Positions 8,125 through 15,483 of a DNA stretch of 54,773 bases are shown in pieces. Source of the DNA: Methylobacterium sp. Leaf117 (lineage in GTDB: Bacteria > Pseudomonadota > Alphaproteobacteria > Rhizobiales > Beijerinckiaceae); assembly GCF_001422985.1 (NCBI RefSeq), contig NZ_LMNL01000039.1, positions 111,733-166,505 on the forward strand, written 5' to 3'. The notes under the pieces were generated by a model, which was not told the DNA's origin, did no database searches, and saw only the letters and a program-made list of their open reading frames with translations. The stretch's first letter is position 1, and each line of letters starts with the position of its first letter. Both the position numbers and the translations under genes were made by a program.

Positions 8125-8463
8125 GTGGACCGTAAGCTGAACCTCGTCGACGCCACTTCGTCCGCCTCTTCTGATGCAAGTTCGGAAGGTCAACTTCTTC
8201 CATCGAACCGCAAACGGCTGCTTCAGGAGCAGATTGCAGAGAAGCTCGGCATCTCGCCAGACGCGTTCGGCACAGTACCACGTTCGGTTTCTGGCGGGCC
8301 GGGAGCGGGTATGCCGGTCGAAGGCTACGACGTCGCCCTCAGCCGTGAATGCCTCGAACTGCTCGATGCCTACTGCCGAATCGCCGATCCCGAGCAGCGC
8401 CGTCGATGCCTGCAGATCGTCCGTGCTGCGGGCGTCAGCTCGACCGGTCGCCTCGCACCCTAA
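8125..8463 (+). CDS. Small XRE-tail-like protein (module C)
   Basis: 112 residues from a GTG start (MDRKLNLVD). LQEQIAEKLGISPDAF corresponds to the XRE-like helix pair. LSRECLELLDAYCRIADPEQRRRCLQIVRAAG is nearly identical to the module A tail, so these two copies are the closest pair. The linker between the two conserved parts varies in sequence and is rich in G, P and S. As in the paralogues, the complete recognition helix of an HTH is not seen. Confidence 0.75.
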   Translation: MDRKLNLVDATSSASSDASSEGQLLPSNRKRLLQEQIAEKLGISPDAFGTVPRSVSGGPGAGMPVEGYDVALSRECLELLDAYCRIADPEQRRRCLQIVRAAGVSSTGRLAP

Positions 8464-8758
8464 TGCAGTTGTTCGAGGCCGCAGCGCGACGCCGAAAGGG
8501 ATGTCCTCGGCTCCGGATGCCGCTCGGGAACGAAGCGTGGATCAGGCGCTGCGCACGATGAGGTAACCGATGGTCATTCCGACATCGAGCCCGAGCCGGC
8601 AATCGCCCGCCCTGTTCAGACATCGAATCGGGTCTCGCCGACACGATGTGGTCGAAGCAGGCCCCCGCGATGAAACGTTCCGCGATGATCCCCGAACGCC
8701 GCAGGATTGTCGGGCATACGCTCCGGTGATGTCCCCGACAAAAAGACCCGATCGCCAC
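8464..8758. other. Intergenic stretch before the tetR operator
   Basis: No convincing gene on either strand. Together with the operator and leader up to 8793 it makes about 330 bp. It presumably holds the end of the module C transcript and the tetR promoter; I see no strong hairpin or promoter consensus. Confidence 0.4.
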
Positions 8759-8773
8759 TAGACGACCGGTCTA
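8759..8773. promoter_or_regulatory. Candidate TetR operator, copy 1
   Basis: TAGACGACCGGTCTA is an inverted repeat (TAGAC-N5-GTCTA) 20 bp upstream of the tetR start. The same site, with 14 of 15 bases matching, recurs at 9449-9463 upstream of the DJ-1 gene. Two copies flanking the regulator and its neighbour are what autoregulation plus target control would look like. Confidence 0.75.
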
Positions 8774-8793
8774 ATTCAGACTATCTCACGGTC

Positions 8794-9396
8794 ATGGGAC
8801 GCGTCACCGCACAGACCGACACCCGTCGGGGGATCCTCGACACCGCCTATGGCCTCGTCGGCGCGAAGGGCTTCTCCGGAGTCGGGCTCAACGAGATCCT
8901 GACCTCGGCCGGCGTGCCGAAGGGGTCGTTCTACCACTACTTCGGCTCCAAGGAGGCTTTCGGCGAAGCCCTCTTGGCAGACTACTTCGAAACCTATCTC
9001 GCCGACCTCGACACCACACTGGCGGAGCCGGGGCTGAACCATGCCGAGCGTCTGATGAACTACTGGCGGAAATGGCAGGCCACGCAGGGGAGCATCGACG
9101 ACCGGCGCAAGTGCCTCGCGGTGAAGCTTGCGGCGGAAGTCTCGGACCTGTCCGAGCCGATGCGCCTTGCCCTGAAGGGCGGCACGGCCTCGATCATCGA
9201 ACGGCTGTCGCAATCCATCGCGGCAGGCGTGGCGGAGGGCTCGCTCACGGTCGAGAGCGAACCGCATACGACCGCCGAGGACCTGTACCACATCTGGCTC
9301 GGTGCGAGCCTGATGGCCAAGATCGTTCGGACCGACGCACCGTTCGGGGCTGCCATGGGGACGACCCGACGCATCCTCGGCCTCGCCTCGCCCTGA
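8794..9396 (+). CDS. TetR/AcrR-family transcriptional regulator
   Basis: 200 residues from ATG 8794. The HTH is at about residues 10-55: RRGILDTAYGLVGAKGFSGVGLNEILTSAGVPKGSFYHYFGSKE in overlapping parts, with the KGSFYHYF recognition helix typical of the NemR/AcuR-like branch. The remainder is a helical ligand-binding domain with one notable cysteine (RRKCLAVKLAAEV), a position often redox- or electrophile-sensing in this branch. An upstream ATG at 8755/8707 would run through the operator and is rejected. The gene pairs with the DJ-1-like gene at 9681 and probably represses it and itself through the TAGAC-N5-GTCTA sites. Confidence 0.85.
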   Translation: MGRVTAQTDTRRGILDTAYGLVGAKGFSGVGLNEILTSAGVPKGSFYHYFGSKEAFGEALLADYFETYLADLDTTLAEPGLNHAERLMNYWRKWQATQGSIDDRRKCLAVKLAAEVSDLSEPMRLALKGGTASIIERLSQSIAAGVAEGSLTVESEPHTTAEDLYHIWLGASLMAKIVRTDAPFGAAMGTTRRILGLASP

Positions 9397-9448
9397 GCCA
9401 TCGCGTTGCGAAGGGACCGAGGAGACCCCCATTCCCAGGCCCGGGAAA

Positions 9449-9463
9449 AAGACGACCGGTCTA
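9449..9463. promoter_or_regulatory. Candidate TetR operator, copy 2
   Basis: AAGACGACCGGTCTA matches copy 1 (8759-8773) at 14 of 15 positions, keeping the AGAC-N5-GTCT arms. It lies 218 bp upstream of the DJ-1/PfpI start, implying either a long leader or a promoter close to the operator. Confidence 0.75.
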
Positions 9464-9680
9464 CTGAACTCCGCACGGCCTGGTTCGAGGAGGTGCGCGG
9501 CACGAACGGAGAATCCTGCCCTCGACAAAGGGCGCTGACGCGAGATCCAGACGCGGGACGCATCGCAAACGCACGATACGCCGCTCAGCCTTTCCGAACC
9601 CGGCGAAGTCCATAGACCCGGCGACCGACCCGGTATCGAAAACCTTCTTCTCACCCAAGCGAAAGACCCGGAGAACGACG

Positions 9681-10364
9681 ATGAAGATCCTGATGGTCCT
9701 GACCTCGCACGACCGCCTCGGCGACACGGGTCGGAAGACCGGCTTCTGGCTGGAAGAACTCGCGGCCCCCTATTACGTGTTCAAGGATGCGGGGGCGGAG
9801 ATCGTCCTGGTGTCGCCCGAGGGCGGCCGCCCACCGCTCGATCCGAAGAGCGCCGAGCCGGACTTCCAGACCGACACGACGCGGCGATTCGAAGCCGACG
9901 CGGCGGCCATGGCGGTGCTGGCCGAGACAGGCCGGCTCGATGCCGTCGGCCACGAGGGCTTCGACGCCGTCTTCTATCCTGGCGGTCACGGGCCCCTCTG
10001 GGACCTCGCCGAGGACACCGCCTCGATCGGGCTGATCGAGACGACGCTCGGGGCCGGCAAACCCGTGGCCCTGGTCTGTCACGCCCCCGGTGTCCTGCGC
10101 CACGCCAAGGGTCCCGACGGGAAGCCCCTCGTCGAAGGCCGGACCGTCACCGGCTTCACGAACACCGAGGAGGAGGCCGTCGGCCTCACCCAGGTGGTTC
10201 CGTTCCTGGTCGAAGACGAGCTCAAGCGGAACGGAGGCCTCTACGCCAAGGGGGCCGATTGGGGACCCTTCGTCGTGACGGACGGCCTGCTCATCACCGG
10301 CCAGAACCCGGCCTCCTCCGGCCCCGCCGCCGAGCGTCTCGTCGCCCACCTCGCACATCTCTGA
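9681..10364 (+). CDS. DJ-1/PfpI-family (type 1 glutamine amidotransferase-like) protein
   Basis: 227 residues, cytoplasmic. It has the nucleophile elbow ALVCHAPG with Cys133 and His134, an upstream acidic residue in GFWLEEL (Glu25/26), and the oxyanion segment FYPGGHGPLWDL. These fit the Hsp31/HchA-like branch, known as glyoxalase III or stress chaperone-type enzymes acting on methylglyoxal and related electrophiles. The exact substrate cannot be read from sequence. Context with an electrophile-type TetR and shared operator supports a detoxification role. ATG 9681 is preceded by GGAG and GACG spacing typical of a ribosome site. Confidence 0.85.
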   Translation: MKILMVLTSHDRLGDTGRKTGFWLEELAAPYYVFKDAGAEIVLVSPEGGRPPLDPKSAEPDFQTDTTRRFEADAAAMAVLAETGRLDAVGHEGFDAVFYPGGHGPLWDLAEDTASIGLIETTLGAGKPVALVCHAPGVLRHAKGPDGKPLVEGRTVTGFTNTEEEAVGLTQVVPFLVEDELKRNGGLYAKGADWGPFVVTDGLLITGQNPASSGPAAERLVAHLAHL

Positions 10365-10369
10365 GGACG

Positions 10370-10393
10370 CGGGCGCCCTCGTCGGCGCCCGCA
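10370..10393 (+). terminator. Hairpin after the DJ-1 gene
   Basis: GCGGGCGCC, a 6-nt loop (CTCGTC) and GGCGCCCGC form a perfect 9-bp stem 5 nt after the stop. No T-tract follows. Confidence 0.5.
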
Positions 10394-10908
10394 CCCGACC
10401 GTCCGCCCAACCCAGGATCGTCGCCCGGCCGAGCCCGGGCGAAGACCCTGCATCGGCGACCTCGCGGAACCCGGAGCCTTGGCACCGACCTCGGCACCGC
10501 GGTGCGGGGTCCGGACACCGTGTCCCGGGCAACGACGATCGGCATGGACATCGTGAGGGCGAAAGGGTGACCCGTTCGCGACGCAGAATTTCCACGCCGA
10601 TATCTTGCCACTCAAACCTGTCGACAATCCGATTCGGCGACGCTGCGCCGACAGCCGAACCCACGGACCGATTCGGACCTGCCATTGCAGCCGTCCCGCT
10701 CGCCAGGTCCGTCAATTACTGTCGCGGGTCCGATGGGGGTTTTTGCGTCAGACTGCGGCACGCGGCCGGGTGGTATTGTGTATGGCGGGGTGCGTGTCAC
10801 CGCCGACGCGGTCCTTTCTCCCGCGACCGCGACGCGACCCTGGTGTATACCGAGGCGTGCTCACGGAAGATTCAGGGTTCCCGCACATCCTCGGTTTGGC
10901 CCGCAAAG
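10394..10908. other. Long intergenic region before the polysaccharide locus
   Basis: About 515 bp with no supported gene. An open frame runs through it into the downstream glycosyltransferase from 10567, but the encoded residues are arginine/serine-rich and unlike a protein domain, so I treat it as leader or promoter DNA. The section around 10740-10800 is less GC-rich and could contain the promoter. Confidence 0.4.
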
Positions 10909-13041
10909 ATGCCGTGGGACCGGATGGATGATCGACGCAGCGTGACCGGACGGCCTGACAACGCGGTCGCGAAGACCGACCTGGACGCCGCTGCCGCTCG
11001 CTTCGGGCCGGCCGCCCACGGGGTTGCGGACTGGCCGTTCCGGACGTCGCAGCCTGCCGATCGTGTTCCCCTGCCGGACGGCCGACCGTGGCCGCGCCTT
11101 CGCATCATCACCCTCGGGCAAGCTGCCGGCCCCGCTTGGCTGGCCACCCAAGCCTCTGTCAACGCTCAGGATTATCCGGACTGGTGCCACGACGTGGTCT
11201 CGCCGGACGAGGCGGCGGCGCGGCTGCCGGGCCTCGTATCCGAGGCCTCTGCCGAGGCCCTGCTGCTGCTCCGTCCCGGTGACCTGCTGGCGCCGGGCGC
11301 CCTGCTCGCCCTGGGCCTGCACTTCGCCCTGACCGGCGCCGACGTGGTCGCCGGCCTGCGGATCGTCTTCGACGAAGCCCCCCTCGGGCTCGATGCCCTC
11401 GCGGCGGCACCCGGCCCCCTCACCGACCCCAATCCTCCGGAAGGCCCCCTGGCGCCCTTCCGCGGCGGCGAGGTCCTGCTCTCCCGAACTCTGGTCCACC
11501 GCGCCGGCGGCCTCGATCCGGCCGCCCCCGACCCCGTCGTGGCGCTCTGGCCCCATCTGGTTCGCCGCGGCGCCCGCTTCGCCCGCATCGGCCGCCCGGT
11601 CCTGCTGCAATGCGAACCGGGCCATGATCCGCCACCGATGGCGCCTGACCTCTCCGTGGCGATCCTGACCGACCAGGGCTCTAGCGGCGGAGCCGGCATC
11701 GCCCACAGGCGCCTGGCCGACGCACTCGCCCTCGCAGGTCACCGTGTCAGCGACCACCAACTGACGGTGGAATCGCCTGCCGCTGCCGCGGAATGGGTCG
11801 AGGCGTTCCCCGACACGGAGCGCCAGCTACTCACGGGCGGCTACGATCTGATCCTGGTCGGCAACCTCCACGGCGCGACCCGGCGCACCACGATCCTGCG
11901 CCGCCTGGGACAGCGAATCCCGGTCGCTCTCGTGCTCCACGACCTGTTTCCGCTCTCAGGGCGATGCGCCTCGCCCTCCGGCTGCCCCATCCTTCCGGAG
12001 GGTTGCGATGCTCGCTGTCCCTCCCCCACCGCCTATCCGCAACTGGCGCGGAGCCGGATCGCCGGGGTCTATTCCGAAAAACACGCGATCCTCGCCGAAG
12101 CCTCAGCGCCCCTCCTCCTCGCCGCCTCGGACTGGACCGAGGCGGCCGCCCGTGACCTCGCCCCGGAGACCACACCGATCGCACGGATCGATCTCGCCTT
12201 CCCGACCGGCGTTTTCCGGCCGCAGGATCGCCAAAATCTCCGCCGCCAGCTCAGGCTGCCGCTCGAGAACGTGCTGGTGATGTTCGCAGCCGCCATCGCC
12301 GATGCGCCCGGCAAGGGAACCTCCGAACTCGCCGCGCTCCTGCGACGGATCGCACGGCCGGGGCTCAGCTTCGTCGCCGTCGGCCGCCTCGACGACCCGG
12401 CATCTCTCGACATTCCGAACCTCATCGTGGCCGGCCCGATCAGCGAAGAGACGGTGCTGGCGCGCTGGTACGGGGCGTGCGACCTCTACATCACCGCGAG
12501 CCGGCAGGAGACCTTCGGGCAGACGGCCGTCGAAGCCGGTCTCTGTGGCACTCCGACAGTCAGCTACGATGCGACCGGCCTCGCGACGGCCGTGATCGAC
12601 CGCATATCCGGACGTCTGGCTCCGGTGGCACCCATCGCCTTGGAAGCCGCGCTCCGCGATCTGATCGCCGATGTACCGGCGCGCCGGCAACTCGGGTTCC
12701 TCGGACGCATCGCCCTGGAAAGCCGAAACAGCCACGCCGCGGCAGCTATGCGATTGAACGACATCCTTGTCGCGCGTCATATCCTGCCGCCTTCGGCTGG
12801 CGCAGCGCGTCTTCGGTTTACCCTTCAAACGCTATCGCAGTTCGCAATGGCCGAGACCCCTGCGATGGGGCGGGTGGGGACGATCCCGGCGCTCTCATCC
12901 CCACTCGTTCGGTTCGTGCGACGCATGAAACAGGCTGTGCTGGGACGCGAGATGCCGCTCTGGCTACGCTGGGTCCTCTATATCGCGGCGATTCTGCGCA
13001 TGGCCCTCGACCATCGCGGATCCAGGCCGGCGTCACGATGA
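10909..13041 (+). CDS. Two-domain glycosyltransferase (GT4 C-terminal half)
   Basis: About 710 residues from ATG 10909 (ATG 10924 is equally possible; neither has a strong ribosome site). Residues ~35-240 resemble a divergent GT2-like domain (ASVNAQDYPDWCHDVVSPDEA, LLLRPGDLLAPGALLAL) with no clear catalytic DxD. Residues ~250-620 are a GT4/GT-B fold: SSGGAGIAHRRLADAL, LVLHDLFPLSG, and DLYITASRQETFGQTAVEAG with the EX7E pair Glu534/Glu542. C-terminal hydrophobic stretch LRWVLYIAAILRMAL may associate with the membrane. Likely adds a sugar in surface polysaccharide synthesis. The stop overlaps the next start (ATGA), so the two are coupled. Confidence 0.75.
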   Translation: MPWDRMDDRRSVTGRPDNAVAKTDLDAAAARFGPAAHGVADWPFRTSQPADRVPLPDGRPWPRLRIITLGQAAGPAWLATQASVNAQDYPDWCHDVVSPDEAAARLPGLVSEASAEALLLLRPGDLLAPGALLALGLHFALTGADVVAGLRIVFDEAPLGLDALAAAPGPLTDPNPPEGPLAPFRGGEVLLSRTLVHRAGGLDPAAPDPVVALWPHLVRRGARFARIGRPVLLQCEPGHDPPPMAPDLSVAILTDQGSSGGAGIAHRRLADALALAGHRVSDHQLTVESPAAAAEWVEAFPDTERQLLTGGYDLILVGNLHGATRRTTILRRLGQRIPVALVLHDLFPLSGRCASPSGCPILPEGCDARCPSPTAYPQLARSRIAGVYSEKHAILAEASAPLLLAASDWTEAAARDLAPETTPIARIDLAFPTGVFRPQDRQNLRRQLRLPLENVLVMFAAAIADAPGKGTSELAALLRRIARPGLSFVAVGRLDDPASLDIPNLIVAGPISEETVLARWYGACDLYITASRQETFGQTAVEAGLCGTPTVSYDATGLATAVIDRISGRLAPVAPIALEAALRDLIADVPARRQLGFLGRIALESRNSHAAAAMRLNDILVARHILPPSAGAARLRFTLQTLSQFAMAETPAMGRVGTIPALSSPLVRFVRRMKQAVLGREMPLWLRWVLYIAAILRMALDHRGSRPASR

Positions 13042-14168
13042 CTCCGCCGTTGGACGCACCGCCAATGGACGATCCAGCATGCCGGATTTACGTGGATCAC
13101 ACGCATCTCCGTGGGCACGTGACCGGCATCGAGCGCGTCGCCATCGACCTGTTCCGTCCAGAGACGCTGCAGCCACATCCCGTCACATTGATCCGCTCCA
13201 CCGGCCTGGCCGGGATGATCGCCGCCCAGCAACTCGGATTTCCGATCCGGATGCTTCGCGACCGCTCCGCGCTGTTCATCTTCCCAGGTTTCCCGCCAAG
13301 CCCCTTCGTCGCGCTGCACCGGCAGCGCTGCATCACCTATGTCCACGACACCTTCCTGCTCACCCGACCCGAGGATCTAAGCTGGAAAAGCCGGCTCTAC
13401 ATGGCACCGAGCTTCGCGTTCGCCCTGCGGTTCGGACGCACCTTCCTGGTCAATTCACGGACCACGGGCGAAGCGGTACGAGCGGTCTGCTCGCGCCGAG
13501 CCCTGGTCGCCCTCCTGAGACCTCCCGTTCACGACGTCTTCGGGTTGAGCGACCTGTTCGCGCGGCCACCCTATGAAGCCGGCTCCCCGATTAGGATTCT
13601 TGCGATCGGCACGATCGAACCGCGCAAGGATTACCCCGCGGCCATCGCCATCACGGCGGCGCTGAATGCATCCGGCATACCAGCCGAACTCCACGTGGTC
13701 GGCCGGGTCGGGTGGGGGGACCATGCCTTCCTGGGAGCGCGACCGCCATTCCTCACGTTACATGGATACTGCGACGACGCCGAGGTCCGGCGCGTGGCGG
13801 CTCAATGCCACCTGCTTCTCTCGACCTCAAAAGCAGAGGGGCTCGGACTGCCATTGCTCGAAGTACAGCACGGTGGCCTGCCGATCGCCGCACCCTCGGG
13901 ACCCGTCTTCTCCGAGGTGTTGGGACGTTCCGGCCTTCTGATCGACACAACTCAACCCGAAAAAGCTGCCTCGGCGATTCTGAGCTGGATCAGCTCCAAA
14001 GACTTTGCTGCCGTCCCATCGATATCGCGTGCGAACGTCGCGAGCTGGAACGGCCTTGCCGCCCAGGACGCGGTTCACTTCTCAGCCTTCCTCAAACAGG
14101 GAGCCACCGCCTATCAGAATGCCAGAGACGCGCTCATTCAGCACGGCAGAAAGGGTCTGACATGCTAG
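13038..14168 (+). CDS. GT4-family glycosyltransferase
   Basis: 376 residues from ATG 13038, overlapping the preceding stop by 4 nt. The N-terminal half begins IYVDHTHLRGHVTGIERVAIDLF. The C-terminal Rossmann half has ILAIGTIEPRKDYPAAI, AELHVVGRVGWGD and STSKAEGLGLPLLEVQHGG, containing the EX7E pair Glu267/Glu275 typical of nucleotide-sugar GT4 enzymes. Predicted cytoplasmic, acting on lipid-linked or polysaccharide acceptors. The IS630 element begins inside its stop codon: TA of the stop is the IS target site. The uninterrupted sequence would also read TGC TAG, so the protein is unchanged, but transcription onward to the Wzz-like gene may be affected. Confidence 0.85.
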   Translation: MTPPLDAPPMDDPACRIYVDHTHLRGHVTGIERVAIDLFRPETLQPHPVTLIRSTGLAGMIAAQQLGFPIRMLRDRSALFIFPGFPPSPFVALHRQRCITYVHDTFLLTRPEDLSWKSRLYMAPSFAFALRFGRTFLVNSRTTGEAVRAVCSRRALVALLRPPVHDVFGLSDLFARPPYEAGSPIRILAIGTIEPRKDYPAAIAITAALNASGIPAELHVVGRVGWGDHAFLGARPPFLTLHGYCDDAEVRRVAAQCHLLLSTSKAEGLGLPLLEVQHGGLPIAAPSGPVFSEVLGRSGLLIDTTQPEKAASAILSWISSKDFAAVPSISRANVASWNGLAAQDAVHFSAFLKQGATAYQNARDALIQHGRKGLTC

Positions 14169-14180
14169 AGCGGTTTCCAC
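14168..14180 (+). repeat. IS630 left terminal inverted repeat
   Basis: GAGCGGTTTCCAC, matching the right end in 12 of 13 positions, directly after the TA target copy at 14166-14167. Confidence 0.85.
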
Positions 14181-14822
14181 CTACTCCGGATCGTAACCGG
14201 CGGCAGCGAAGTAGTTTGCGCACTCGGTTGGGGTGAAGGCGTCGAGCAGATTGCCGACGACAGTCCAGAGCCGATCGACCGTGCGCTCGGCCGCTTTGCG
14301 CAGCAGCGCCTTGAGCTTGGCGAAGGCCATCTCGATCGGATTGAAGTCGGGCGAGTACGGCGGCAGGAAGCGAAGCCGTGCGCCGCTGGCCTCGACGGCG
14401 GCCTGGATTGCTGCGCCCTTGTGGGCGGGGAGGTTGTCGAGGATGACGGTGTCGCCGGGCCTGAGGGTTGGGGCGAGCACCTGCTCGACATAGGCCAGGA
14501 ACCAGTCTCGCGTCATCGGCCCGTCGAGCACCATGGGCGCGCTCATCCCCGACATGCGCAAGCCCGCAACGAACGTCGTCGTCAGCCAGTGGCCATGCGG
14601 GATGCCCGAGCGTAGGCGCTGACCGCGAGCACAGCGACCGCGCAGGCGCGCCATACGGGTGGAAAGGCCGGTCTCATCGATGAAGATCAGGCGCTCGGGA
14701 TCGAGGTCAGGCTGCGCGGCAAACCACGCCTCACGGGATGCGGCCACGTCGGGGCGATCCTGTTCGGTCGCATGCGCCGACTTTTTTTCCATGTCACCGC
14801 CCGGCGGGCGAAGAAACGCCAC
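14181..14822 (-). CDS. IS630 transposase, catalytic part (OrfB, made by frameshift)
   Basis: 213 codons open from 14822. It carries the DDE catalytic residues: LIFIDETGLS (first Asp), DTVILDNLPAHKG (second Asp) and SPDFNPIEMAFAKLKALL (Glu). Real translation most likely enters this frame from OrfA by a -1 slip at 14782-14788, since the segment before DMEKKS is not typical and no ribosome site is seen. Performs cut-and-paste transposition into TA. Confidence 0.85.
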   Translation of the reverse strand: MAFLRPPGGDMEKKSAHATEQDRPDVAASREAWFAAQPDLDPERLIFIDETGLSTRMARLRGRCARGQRLRSGIPHGHWLTTTFVAGLRMSGMSAPMVLDGPMTRDWFLAYVEQVLAPTLRPGDTVILDNLPAHKGAAIQAAVEASGARLRFLPPYSPDFNPIEMAFAKLKALLRKAAERTVDRLWTVVGNLLDAFTPTECANYFAAAGYDPE

Positions 14823-15112
14823 AGCGTACCCAATCCGACCGAGACGCTGCGCTCGGTACGCAGGCGCTCCTGCATCTCGGCAAGCGTGATGTCGTCTTTC
14901 TCATCGATGAGGGCGAAGAGGAAGGCTTCGTGCTCGTCGAGCTTGGAGCCAGGTGGACGGCCCTGACGCTGAGCCCGCGTCTCCCCTGTCCTCGTGGCGT
15001 GCGCAGCCCAGCGGATCACCGTGGCGATACCGACCCGATAGCGCAGGGCCGCGGCCCGGCGGGACAGACCTGCGCCCACTGCGTCCAGGACGCGACTGTA
15101 GGCACGGGCCAT
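14687..15112 (-). CDS. IS630 transposase, DNA-binding part (OrfA)
   Basis: 141 codons from ATG 15112. MARAYSRVLDAVGAGLSRRAAALRYRVGIATVIRW is the N-terminal HTH that recognises the inverted repeats. RPPGSKLDEHEAFLFALID and TLAEMQERL follow as in other IS630 OrfA proteins. The family homology stops near the A7 run at 14782-14788 and resumes in the -1 frame, so the fused OrfAB is the active transposase. Residues after the run (RRMRPNRI...) are a non-homologous tail. Confidence 0.85.
   Translation of the reverse strand: MARAYSRVLDAVGAGLSRRAAALRYRVGIATVIRWAAHATRTGETRAQRQGRPPGSKLDEHEAFLFALIDEKDDITLAEMQERLRTERSVSVGLGTLWRFFARRAVTWKKSRRMRPNRIAPTWPHPVRRGLPRSLTSIPSA
14782..14788 (-). other. Programmed -1 frameshift site of the IS630 transposase
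   Basis: Seven consecutive A residues on the minus strand, read AAA AAA AGT in OrfA and GAA AAA AAG in OrfB. Backward slippage by one base joins the two frames at the point where family homology changes frame. Confidence 0.75.
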
Positions 15113-15174
15113 GGCGATCTCCCTGACGAACCTTCAGGGATCAACGCTCACCTCGCCGCAACGACTCAGGGATC

Positions 15175-15187
15175 GTGGAAAACGCTC
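15175..15187 (-). repeat. IS630 right terminal inverted repeat
   Basis: On the minus strand GAGCGTTTTCCAC, 12 of 13 bases matching the left end, abutting the TA at 15188-15189. Confidence 0.85.
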
Positions 15188-15483
15188 TAGGCTTAAGTTA
15201 TACCGCGGCCATAAGCGACAACACGCCGTAGGATTTTTCTTCATCAAGCTTGGTCCGCTAAAATCAACCATCTTTGGAAAACGATGATTCAGAATGGTTC
15301 GGGTGTTCCGTCGATAGTAGGGCTCCTTGTGGCATGCGATCTGCGGAACCTCGGGTGTTCGTCGTTTCTCGCGTCGCGATCGTCTCATTCCGGAACGGCA
15401 CCGATCGGAAATGGGACGAATGCAGTTTGAACGGCAGGTCGGACTTTGCGCTTCAGGAGCGGCCAAGTCGGGAGACGGAACAG

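Larger units (their letters stand above)
14168..15187 (-). mobile_element. IS630-family insertion sequence, complete
   Basis: A 1020-bp element flanked by the TA dinucleotides expected of this family (14166-14167 and 15188-15189). The ends are 13-bp inverted repeats with 12 matches (GAGCGGTTTCCAC and GAGCGTTTTCCAC). It carries two overlapping transposase frames on the minus strand joined by an A7 run. Both frames and both ends look intact, so the element is probably functional or recently active. Confidence 0.9.
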
